Assembly (NCBI RefSeq): GCF_000613805.1
Contig: NZ_BAJR01000011.1
Coordinates: forward strand, 1-64,000
Direction of reading: 5' to 3'
Source of the DNA: Phocaeicola paurosaccharolyticus JCM 15092
Lineage (GTDB): Bacteria; Bacteroidota; Bacteroidia; Bacteroidales; Bacteroidaceae
Length of the DNA stretch: 64,000 bases
The notes under the pieces are model-generated. The model did no database searches. It was not told the origin of the DNA and saw nothing but the letters and a program-made list of their open reading frames with translations. This document shows positions 47,942 through 55,450 of the stretch, piece by piece (within the stretch, counting starts at the first letter, position 1; every line of letters begins with the position of its first letter). Made by a program: the position numbers and the translations under genes.

Positions 47942-50269
47942 ATGAGAAAGAAATTTATATATGCACTATGGGCTCTCTTAGTGCTGGTATTATTGGCAAT
48001 AACTATTACTTTTACTGCAATTTCAAAGGGCTGGGTAGGTTACGTACCGCCTGTAGAGGAGTTGGAGAACCCTAACCTTAAATTTGCAACTGAGATTATT
48101 TCAGACGATGGGAAGTTGCTTGGAACATGGTCTTTTAGTAGGCAGAACAGAATCTATGTTGGATACAATCAGATATCTCCTAACATAATAAATGCTTTGA
48201 TCGCCACTGAAGATGTGCGTTTTAGAGACCACTCAGGTATAGATGCCAGAGCTTTTTTCAGAGCAGTAGTGAAACGTGGTATATTTATGCAGGAGAATGC
48301 CGGTGGTGGTAGTACAATCACACAGCAGCTTGCAAAACAGTTTTTCTCGCCTACAGCAGGAAATACTATGGAACGTCTGTTCCAAAAACCTATAGAGTGG
48401 GTTATAGCTGTACAACTTGAGAAATACTACACCAAAGAGGAGATTATAACCATGTATCTCAACAAGTTTGATTTCCTAAATAACGCTGTAGGTATCAAAA
48501 CAGCATCTAACACATATTTCTCTAAAGAGCCAAGTGAACTCAAGATAGAAGAGGCCGCTACTCTTGTTGGTATGTGTAAGAATCCTTCATATTATAATCC
48601 AAGAAAATTCAACGATAGGGTCAGAGGAAGACGTAACGTTGTTATTGACCAGATGAGAAAGGCCGGATATTTATCTGAAACAGAGGCTGACTCTTTAAAG
48701 GCTTTGCCTTTGGTACTGAAATATCATCGTGTTGACCATAAAGAGGGACTTGCAACATATTTCCGCGAGTATCTTCGTACTATAATGACAGCAAATGAGC
48801 CTGACAGAGGTGATTATGCATCATGGCAGTCACAAAAGTATTATGAGGATTCTCTAGCATGGGAGACTAACCCTCTATACGGATGGTGCAACAAGAACAG
48901 AAAGAAAGATGGGTCTAAGTATAACATATACACAGATGGACTGAAGATATATACTACTATAGACTCAAGAATGCAGAGATATGCAGAAGAGGCAGTAGAA
49001 GAGCATGTTGCTAAATATCTACAACCCCTTTTCTTCAGAGAGAAGATGGGAAAGAAGACTGCTCCATTTACAAGCAATCTTTCTCCTGAAGAGGTAGAAC
49101 GTATACTGGAACGCTCAATGCGTCAGACTGACCGCTATAGAGTTATGAAGAATTCAGGCTACACAGAATTTGAGATACGCAAAGCCTTCAATACAAAGAC
49201 AGAGATGACAGTATTCTCTTACGATGGTGAGAAAGATACTATCATGACTCCTATGGACTCAATAAGATACTATAAGACATTCCTCCGTGCAGGATTTATG
49301 TCTATGGACCCATTAACCGGATATGTAAAAGCTTATGTCGGTGGGCCAAACTACAACTATTTCCAGTACGATATGGCTATGGTGGGTCGACGTCAGGTGG
49401 GTTCTACTATAAAACCATTCCTCTATACACTTGCTATGGAGAACGGATTTTCTCCTTGTGACCAGGTGAGACATGTTGAACAGACCCTTATTGATGAAAA
49501 CGGTCAGCCATGGACTCCTAGAAATGCAAGCAAAAAGCATTATGGTGAGATGGTTACAGTAAAATGGGGACTTGCAAACTCAGACAACTGGGTTACTGCT
49601 TATCTTATGGGTAAACTTAGTCCATATTCGTTTGTTAGACTTATACACTCATTTGGCGTATTGAATAGGCAGATAGACCCTGTAGTTTCTCTATGTCTTG
49701 GCCCATGTGAAATCTCTGTTGCTGAAATGGTAAGCTCGTATACAGCTTTTGCTAACAAGGGTATCCGTACAGCACCACTTCTTGTCACAAGAATTGAGGA
49801 TGGTGATGGAAACATTGTTGCCAACTTCACTCCTCAGATGGATGAGGTTATAAGTGAATCGAGTGCTTACAAGATGTTGGATATGCTTCGTGCTGTAGTA
49901 AATGGTGGTACAGGTAGCAGAGTTCGCAGATATGGCATTACAGCCGACATGGGAGGAAAGACCGGAACAACAAACAATAACTCGGATGGTTGGTTTATGG
50001 GATTCACACCTTCACTGGTATCAGGAGTATGGGTAGGAGGTGAGGACCGTGATATACACTTCGACAGAATGGTTTATGGTCAGGGAGCTTCAATGGCTCT
50101 TCCTATATGGGCAATATATATGCAGAAGGTTTATAAAGACATGTCATTAGGTTATTCACAGAAGGATAGATTTGTTATTCCTGAAGGATTTAACCCTTGC
50201 GAGGATCCATTGGCTAATTCGCTTGAGAACGAAACTTCTGAAGAAGGAATAGATACTACATTTGAATAG
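47942..50269 (+). CDS. penicillin-binding protein 1A, bifunctional
   Basis: This class A penicillin-binding protein of 775 residues polymerises and cross-links peptidoglycan. After an N-terminal membrane helix, the GT51 domain has the catalytic glutamate in ATEDVRFRDHSGID, GGGSTITQQLAKQ and EEIITMYLNKFDF. The transpeptidase domain has the nucleophile serine in VGSTIKPFLY, SDN in NSDNWV and KTGTT in GKTGTTNNNSDGWF. The C-terminus is acidic. It is transcribed alone from the promoter near 47908 and is followed by the inverted/tandem repeat region at 50294-50430. Confidence 0.94.
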   Translation: MRKKFIYALWALLVLVLLAITITFTAISKGWVGYVPPVEELENPNLKFATEIISDDGKLLGTWSFSRQNRIYVGYNQISPNIINALIATEDVRFRDHSGIDARAFFRAVVKRGIFMQENAGGGSTITQQLAKQFFSPTAGNTMERLFQKPIEWVIAVQLEKYYTKEEIITMYLNKFDFLNNAVGIKTASNTYFSKEPSELKIEEAATLVGMCKNPSYYNPRKFNDRVRGRRNVVIDQMRKAGYLSETEADSLKALPLVLKYHRVDHKEGLATYFREYLRTIMTANEPDRGDYASWQSQKYYEDSLAWETNPLYGWCNKNRKKDGSKYNIYTDGLKIYTTIDSRMQRYAEEAVEEHVAKYLQPLFFREKMGKKTAPFTSNLSPEEVERILERSMRQTDRYRVMKNSGYTEFEIRKAFNTKTEMTVFSYDGEKDTIMTPMDSIRYYKTFLRAGFMSMDPLTGYVKAYVGGPNYNYFQYDMAMVGRRQVGSTIKPFLYTLAMENGFSPCDQVRHVEQTLIDENGQPWTPRNASKKHYGEMVTVKWGLANSDNWVTAYLMGKLSPYSFVRLIHSFGVLNRQIDPVVSLCLGPCEISVAEMVSSYTAFANKGIRTAPLLVTRIEDGDGNIVANFTPQMDEVISESSAYKMLDMLRAVVNGGTGSRVRRYGITADMGGKTGTTNNNSDGWFMGFTPSLVSGVWVGGEDRDIHFDRMVYGQGASMALPIWAIYMQKVYKDMSLGYSQKDRFVIPEGFNPCEDPLANSLENETSEEGIDTTFE

Positions 50270-50293
50270 CAAATTGTAGAGACCCAAAAATAT

Positions 50294-50430
50294 AATAGTT
50301 CATTCACTATTGTGATTGGTTTTTCTCACAACCAAACAGTGAGACTTCAGTGATGATTATATAGACTACAGTTGATGAGTATATAAACTTCAGTGAAGAT
50401 TGAATAGACCACAATGATGAATGAACTATT
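50294..50430. repeat. long inverted repeat enclosing 21-22-bp tandem units
   Basis: The outer arms (50294-50314 and 50410-50430), beginning AATAGTTCATTCA on both strands, match in 19 of 21 bases. Inside are four units near GACTTCAGTGATGATTATATA: 50343-50363, 50364-50385, 50386-50406 and 50407-50428. The last contains the stop codon of the HPPK-like gene. It lies between convergent genes and replaces a normal terminator. Confidence 0.65.
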
Positions 50431-50818
50431 TTTTATTACCTCTCTGCATTATCTCTTTAAGTCCTTCGATAATATACTCTTTCTCCAAATCTTTCTCTTT
50501 GAGAACGATATCATCTTCCTTTATAATATCGAGATCTAGCTTTATTATACCTTTTGCTTTGTCTTCTGCGACTCTTCCGCACTGACGTTCTATTGACTTC
50601 AAGCAAGCCTTCAACTCGTCTCTATTCATATCGCTATGAACAGAAGCAACACAGTTGATGAATTTATAGTCATTGGGCATATCTATAGGTTCAGTCTCCT
50701 TTGGAGTACTTACAACATATTTATCAAAAATCTTATTAAGTTCTTCTGTTGCATATGCTATATTCTTCTGAGTATCCCAGTTAGAGCCTATCCCAATAGT
50801 ATAATGATGTATATTCAT
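50426..50818 (-). CDS. HPPK-like (FolK-type) protein, short and divergent
   Basis: This protein of 130 residues resembles 6-hydroxymethyl-7,8-dihydropterin pyrophosphokinase: IGIGSNWDTQKNI at the N-terminus (family LGSNLGD), STPKETEPI, YKFINCVASV and IERQCGRV followed by LDLDII (family PRTLDLDLL). It is shorter than typical FolK (about 160 residues) and has GIIKLDLDII instead of PRTLDLDLL, so catalytic competence is doubtful. The stop lies in the tandem repeat. It shares a symmetrical promoter with kdsB. Confidence 0.72.
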   Translation of the reverse strand: MNIHHYTIGIGSNWDTQKNIAYATEELNKIFDKYVVSTPKETEPIDMPNDYKFINCVASVHSDMNRDELKACLKSIERQCGRVAEDKAKGIIKLDLDIIKEDDIVLKEKDLEKEYIIEGLKEIMQRGNKK

Positions 50819-50836
50819 GAAAACTTATTTGAATGT

Positions 50837-50864
50837 TTTTTATACATTTGCAAATGTATAAAAA
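50837..50864. promoter_or_regulatory. symmetrical palindromic two-way promoter
   Basis: A perfect 28-bp palindrome (half-site TTTTATACATTTG then its complement) places TACATTTG at 50843-50850 on the plus strand and at 50858-50851 on the minus strand. Both match TAnnTTTG, pointing to kdsB (start 50877) and the HPPK-like gene (start 50818). It may also be an operator. Confidence 0.6.
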
Positions 50865-50876
50865 GTAGAATAAAAA

Positions 50877-51632
50877 ATGAGATATATTGGTATTATACCC
50901 GCAAGATATGCTTCTACGCGTTTTCCTGCAAAGCCTTTGGCTATGCTCGGCGGAAAGATGGTTATCCAGAGAGTGTTCGAACAGGTGTCAGGAGTGTTGG
51001 ACGAGGTTTATGTAGCTACTGATGATGAGAGAATTGAAGCTGCAGTGAAATCCTTCGGAGGGAATGTAGTAATGACATCGACAAACCATAAAAGCGGTAC
51101 TGACAGATGTTATGAGGCCTACACAAAAGTTGGTGCAGGATATGATGTTGTGGTAAATATTCAGGGAGATGAGCCCTTTATTCAACGTTCTCAGCTGGAG
51201 TCTATAAAGAACTGTTTCTCGGATGAATCCACTCAAATAGCCACTTTGGTAAAGCCTTATACAGAGAGTGACGGCATTGAGGCATTGGAAAATGTAAACT
51301 CTCCAAAGGTGGTTGTCGACAACAGAATGAATGCCATCTATTTCAGCCGTTCAGTGATTCCATTCCTCAGAGGAGTAGATAAGGCTGACTGGTTAAAGAG
51401 GCAAACTTACTATAAACATATCGGTCTATATGCTTATCGTGCAGAGGTTCTTAAAGAGATAACTCGCTTACCTCAGTCAGCTTTGGAAATGACTGAATCT
51501 CTGGAGCAGTTAAGATGGATTGAGAACGGCTATAAGATTAAAGTCGGAATAAGTGATGTTGAGACAATAGGAATAGATACTCCGGAGGATTTGGAGAGGG
51601 CAGAAGAATTTCTGAAAACAAAACTGAAATAA
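50877..51632 (+). CDS. kdsB: 3-deoxy-manno-octulosonate cytidylyltransferase
   Basis: This cytoplasmic enzyme of 251 residues activates Kdo with CTP to CMP-Kdo for lipid A-core assembly. The N-terminus IIPARYASTRFPAKPLAMLGGK is the nucleotide-binding signature, with VNIQGDEPFI near residue 96 and KHIGLYAYR near residue 180. It is 8 bases ahead of the M16-like gene and probably co-transcribed with it. Confidence 0.95.
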   Translation: MRYIGIIPARYASTRFPAKPLAMLGGKMVIQRVFEQVSGVLDEVYVATDDERIEAAVKSFGGNVVMTSTNHKSGTDRCYEAYTKVGAGYDVVVNIQGDEPFIQRSQLESIKNCFSDESTQIATLVKPYTESDGIEALENVNSPKVVVDNRMNAIYFSRSVIPFLRGVDKADWLKRQTYYKHIGLYAYRAEVLKEITRLPQSALEMTESLEQLRWIENGYKIKVGISDVETIGIDTPEDLERAEEFLKTKLK

Positions 51633-51639
51633 TAAGAAG

Positions 51640-52926
51640 ATGCTAAATAGAAAAGATATACCACCGGTTCATCCAATAGACAGTATAGATATTCCTAATC
51701 CTGAGATTATAAAACTTAGGAATGGCATCTCTCTGTACAAAATAAACGTTGGAGATGAAGAGGTAATACGCCTGGACATATTGATTGGTGGAGGGCAGCA
51801 TAGTCAGGATAAGACTTTGCAATCAATGTTCACCAATAGAATGCTTCGTGAAGGTAGTCTTGGCCGTAGCTCACAGCAAATAGCGGAGAAACTTGACTTC
51901 TATGGAGCATGGCTTGATTTGTCCTCTTCTGTGAACTATAATTTCGTGACTCTCTACTCGCTGAACAAATACTTTGATCAGACTTTGGATGTGCTTTCAG
52001 GTATTGTAAAGCAACCTACATTTCCTGAAAATGAGTTTGCTACAGTTGTCGACAACAACCGTCAACAATATTTAGTCAACTGTGAGAGAGTGGATATGAT
52101 GACTAGAAAGAGACTTAATGAATCCCTTTTCGGTAAGTCTCATCCTCTTGGGAAATATGCATATCTGGATGATTACAGCAATATAAATATTGAAGATCTT
52201 AAGGAGTTCTACAGAAAGAATTATCACTCGGGCAATGTCACCATTTTTGTCTCCGGGAAGGTTACCGATGATATCGTTACCAAGATAGATAGAGCCTTTG
52301 GAGATGAGCAGTGGGGAGAGGTGAAAGCGGCCACAAGTTTCATTGATGTAGAACCAATGCCTTGCGAGGAGAAACATATCTTTATACGTAAGGAAAATGC
52401 TCTTCAGAGCTCATTGAGAATGGGTGGTTTCTTTCTCGACAGAGAACATCCCGATTTCTTGAAATCAAGGGTTCTGGTAACTCTCTTCGGAGGTTATTTT
52501 GGAAGCAGACTAATGTCGAATATCCGTGAAGATAAGGGCTATACATATGGAATCGGAGCTGGAGTGATATCTTATCCTCACCGTGGGATTCTTGCAATTA
52601 GTACCGAGTCTGCAAATGAATTTATACCATATATCATTACCGAGGTCTACTCCGAAATGGATAGACTATGCAACGATATGGTATCTGACAAAGAACTTAA
52701 TATGGTAAAAAGCTATATGATAGGTGATATGTGTCGTGCATATGAAGGTCCTTTCTCTATATCCGATGCTTGGATTTACACATTTATCTCCTCTTTGTCA
52801 AGCGATTTTTATCAGAAATCTTTAGAAGCAATAAAGAGTGTGACAAAGGAAGAAATCTTGGTTTTAGCTCAAAAATACTTCTCTAAACAAAACTTAATTG
52901 AGGTGGTTGCGGGTGAAAAAATGTAA
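51640..52926 (+). CDS. M16 family peptidase homologue lacking zinc motif
   Basis: This protein of 428 residues has the two-domain M16 fold. Where active members carry HxxEH, this protein has TNRMLREGS, so it cannot bind zinc in the usual way. The C-terminal half keeps the Arg/Tyr pair typical of the non-catalytic partner (GGYFGSRLMSNIREDKGYTYG, near residues 282-302). In two-subunit M16B enzymes such a chain assists an active one; no active partner is encoded next to it. No signal peptide is seen. It follows kdsB by 7 bases. A pseudo-enzyme or assembly role is inferred. Confidence 0.85.
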   Translation: MLNRKDIPPVHPIDSIDIPNPEIIKLRNGISLYKINVGDEEVIRLDILIGGGQHSQDKTLQSMFTNRMLREGSLGRSSQQIAEKLDFYGAWLDLSSSVNYNFVTLYSLNKYFDQTLDVLSGIVKQPTFPENEFATVVDNNRQQYLVNCERVDMMTRKRLNESLFGKSHPLGKYAYLDDYSNINIEDLKEFYRKNYHSGNVTIFVSGKVTDDIVTKIDRAFGDEQWGEVKAATSFIDVEPMPCEEKHIFIRKENALQSSLRMGGFFLDREHPDFLKSRVLVTLFGGYFGSRLMSNIREDKGYTYGIGAGVISYPHRGILAISTESANEFIPYIITEVYSEMDRLCNDMVSDKELNMVKSYMIGDMCRAYEGPFSISDAWIYTFISSLSSDFYQKSLEAIKSVTKEEILVLAQKYFSKQNLIEVVAGEKM

Positions 52927-52955
52927 TTTATTACAACTCTTTTTATATAAAATTG

Positions 52956-52963
52956 TATCTTTG
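52956..52963 (+). promoter_or_regulatory. -7 promoter element of MORN protein gene
   Basis: TATCTTTG matches TAnnTTTG and lies 29 bases before the start codon. Confidence 0.5.
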
Positions 52964-52992
52964 AAATATTCTTATCTATTACTTAAACTGAA

Positions 52993-54111
52993 ATGAATAA
53001 AACTATATATACAATCATTATATCAACTCTCTTCTGTATACAGACTACAGCTCAGATAAAAATCGGTAGTTATACATTCAAGGACGGAAGCGAGTACGTA
53101 GGTGAACTCAAAGGACGTAATCCAAACGGAAAAGGAAAAACTACTTTCAAAACAGGTGATGTTTATGAAGGTCATTATAAGAACGGCAAAAGAGAAGGAG
53201 AGGGTACTTATACTTTCAAAGATGGAGAGAAGTATGTAGGAAACTGGTTCCAGGATCAGCAACATGGATTAGGAACATTCTACTTTATGAACAATAACCG
53301 ATATGAAGGCCTTTGGTACAAGGATTATCAGGAAGGTGAAGGTACTATGTACTACTATAATGGTGATACTTACAAAGGTAGTTGGTTGAAAGATAAGAGA
53401 GACGGTAAAGGTACATATACATGGAAAGCAGGAGCAAAATATTCAGGCGACTGGAAAAACGACAAAAAGAATGGTAATGGTGTCATGGTATGGCCCGACC
53501 AGTCAAAATATGTCGGCTCTTGGCTTGATGATGAGAAGAATGGCAAAGGTACATTTTACTATATCAACGGTGACGTATATAAAGGCGATTGGGTTAAGGA
53601 TATCCAGCATGGTAAAGGTACTTACACATTCAGCAACGGAGATGTATACGATGGTGATTATAAGGAGGGTGAGCGCACCGGTAAAGGTACTTATACACAT
53701 AAGAATGGCGACAGATATACCGGAGATTTCCAAGATGGCGAGGAGCACGGACATGGTGTCTTTGCATGGAATAACGGAGCAATATATGAAGGCGATTGGG
53801 TACACAATCAACGTACAGGCAAAGGTAAATATACCTGGGCTAATGGCGAAGAGTATGAGGGAGATTTCCTGAATAATATAATGCAGGGAAAAGGAACTCT
53901 GAAGATGAAAGATGGAAGTGTTTATACAGGTAGTTTCGTGGATGGAAAAGAGGACGGAAGCGGTGTAGTGATAGACAAAAACGGAAACCGATTCGAAGGT
54001 TTCTTCAAAATGGGTAAGAGACATGGTGCCTTTATTGAGACAAATTCTGCTGGAAACGTTATCCGAAAGGGCGTTTATAAATATGGAAATATTGATGTTC
54101 AAAAGAAATAA
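52993..54111 (+). CDS. exported protein made of 14 MORN repeats
   Basis: This protein of 372 residues has a short signal peptide (MNKTIYTIIISTLFCIQTTA). From residue 35 to about 356 it consists of 14 MORN repeats of exactly 23 residues, each like YEGDWxxxxxxGKGTYTxxNGDV. MORN repeats form elongated beta sheets that bind lipids or partners. An exported, nearly pure MORN protein has no known catalytic role; it may be an envelope scaffold. It precedes the inositol monophosphatase gene by 10 bases and has its own promoter. The repeats vary enough that they are old, not recently amplified. Confidence 0.88.
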   Translation: MNKTIYTIIISTLFCIQTTAQIKIGSYTFKDGSEYVGELKGRNPNGKGKTTFKTGDVYEGHYKNGKREGEGTYTFKDGEKYVGNWFQDQQHGLGTFYFMNNNRYEGLWYKDYQEGEGTMYYYNGDTYKGSWLKDKRDGKGTYTWKAGAKYSGDWKNDKKNGNGVMVWPDQSKYVGSWLDDEKNGKGTFYYINGDVYKGDWVKDIQHGKGTYTFSNGDVYDGDYKEGERTGKGTYTHKNGDRYTGDFQDGEEHGHGVFAWNNGAIYEGDWVHNQRTGKGKYTWANGEEYEGDFLNNIMQGKGTLKMKDGSVYTGSFVDGKEDGSGVVIDKNGNRFEGFFKMGKRHGAFIETNSAGNVIRKGVYKYGNIDVQKK

Positions 54112-54121
54112 AGATTAAGCT

Positions 54122-54913
54122 ATGCTTGATTTAGAAAAATTAACCGTAAAGGTTCGTGAAATAGCACTCTCAGCGGGTGCTTTTCTTCGTAAAGAGCGTG
54201 CCTCTTTTCAAAAAGAGCTTGTTGAGAAAAAACATGCTCATGACTATGTGTCGTATGTGGACAAAGAGTCGGAGAGGCAATTGGTCAAAGAGCTACACGA
54301 ACTTCTTCCTGAGGCAGGTTTTATTGCTGAGGAGGGTTCTGCAAACTACCATGATGAAGAGTACTGCTGGGTAATAGACCCCCTGGATGGTACTACAAAC
54401 TTCATACACAATAATGCTCCATACTGCGTCAGCATCGCTTTGCGTAACCGTGAAGAGATTATAATTGGTGTGGTGTATGAGATATGCCGTGATGAACTAT
54501 ATTGGACCTATAAAGGCTCTAAATCGTATCTTAATGGTAAAGAAATACATGTTTCGGATGTAAACGAACTTTCAGAAGCTTTTATCGCTTTAGGGTTCCC
54601 ATATGACCATGACACATATAAACCATTGGCGGAGTATATTATTCATACTCTATATGGAAATATTGGCGGACTAAGATTGCAGGGTGCCGCCGCCGCCGAG
54701 CTTTGCTATGTAGCTGCAGGGCGTTTTGAAGCACGAATAGAGGGACTTCTTGGACCTTGGGATATAGCAGCAGGATCTCTTATCCTAATGAATGCCGGGG
54801 GAAAGGTTACCGACTATTCAGGTAATCCTGACTTCTACGACGGAAAGGAGGTTTTGGCTTCTAATGGTTTACTTCATGAGAGGATGCTTGATATTCTTCT
54901 AAAAAAGCGATAA
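54122..54913 (+). CDS. inositol monophosphatase family protein
   Basis: This cytoplasmic phosphatase of 263 residues has the metal-binding motifs of the family: EEG near residue 65, DPLDGTTNFIH near residues 85-95 and WDIAAGSLILMNAGG near residues 213-227. Bacterial members (SuhB type) hydrolyse inositol 1-phosphate or other sugar phosphates and may have non-metabolic roles. It lies 10 bases behind the MORN gene and is probably in the same transcript. Confidence 0.9.
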   Translation: MLDLEKLTVKVREIALSAGAFLRKERASFQKELVEKKHAHDYVSYVDKESERQLVKELHELLPEAGFIAEEGSANYHDEEYCWVIDPLDGTTNFIHNNAPYCVSIALRNREEIIIGVVYEICRDELYWTYKGSKSYLNGKEIHVSDVNELSEAFIALGFPYDHDTYKPLAEYIIHTLYGNIGGLRLQGAAAAELCYVAAGRFEARIEGLLGPWDIAAGSLILMNAGGKVTDYSGNPDFYDGKEVLASNGLLHERMLDILLKKR

Positions 54914-54952
54914 CATCATCTCTCTGGTAGGTCATTTTTTAAATATATTTTG

Positions 54953-54960
54953 TATGTTTG
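54953..54960 (+). promoter_or_regulatory. -7 promoter element of YhcH-glgB transcript
   Basis: TATGTTTG matches TAnnTTTG and lies 35 bases before the YhcH-type start codon. Confidence 0.5.
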
Positions 54961-54995
54961 TATAAACTCGAGTATTCATAAAACAAAATAAGATC

Positions 54996-55436
54996 ATGAT
55001 AATTGATAACCTTGAATTTTTAGATAAGTATAAATCAATAATCCCATTGTCTGATAAGGTTTTAAAATTTATCGCAGAGTGTGATATCAATAACCTTGAA
55101 CTTGGGAAATATATTATTGATGGTGACAAATTATATGCAAATTGTCAACAAGTATCTCCAAAATCAAAGGAGGATGCAAAACTTGAAACTCATAATAGAT
55201 ATATAGATATCCAAATACCTCTGTCAGGATGTGAGTCAATGGGGTACACCCCACGCTCTCTTCTCAATGAAGAGAAGTATGATGAGATTAAGGATATCAC
55301 TTTTTATAAAGGAGCAGCAGAGAACTATATTAAAATAGAGAAAGGTATGTTTGCTCTCTTTTTCCCTGAAGATGGACATGCACCAGGCATATCATCTGAC
55401 GGAGTAAAAAAACTGATATTCAAAATTCTCATCTGA
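54996..55436 (+). CDS. YhcH/YjgK/YiaL family protein
   Basis: This cupin-like protein of 146 residues belongs to the DUF386 family (YhcH/YiaL, also the EbgC type). Conserved parts are LYANCQQVSPKSKEDAKLETH, RYIDIQIPLSG and the metal-site region FALFFPEDGHAPG. Relatives act in sugar metabolism, for example on sialic acid or galactose derivatives, often as anomerases; the substrate is not known here. It is 14 bases ahead of glgB and likely co-transcribed. Confidence 0.87.
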   Translation: MIIDNLEFLDKYKSIIPLSDKVLKFIAECDINNLELGKYIIDGDKLYANCQQVSPKSKEDAKLETHNRYIDIQIPLSGCESMGYTPRSLLNEEKYDEIKDITFYKGAAENYIKIEKGMFALFFPEDGHAPGISSDGVKKLIFKILI

Positions 55437-55450
55437 TAATTCTATAAACT

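Noticed and set aside
51640-52926. Active zinc peptidase of the M16 family
   Set aside because: The HxxEH motif is missing at the expected position.
53503-54102. 199-codon minus-strand frame inside the MORN gene
   Set aside because: The repeats keep the opposite strand free of stops; the frame is a by-product of the 69-base periodicity.
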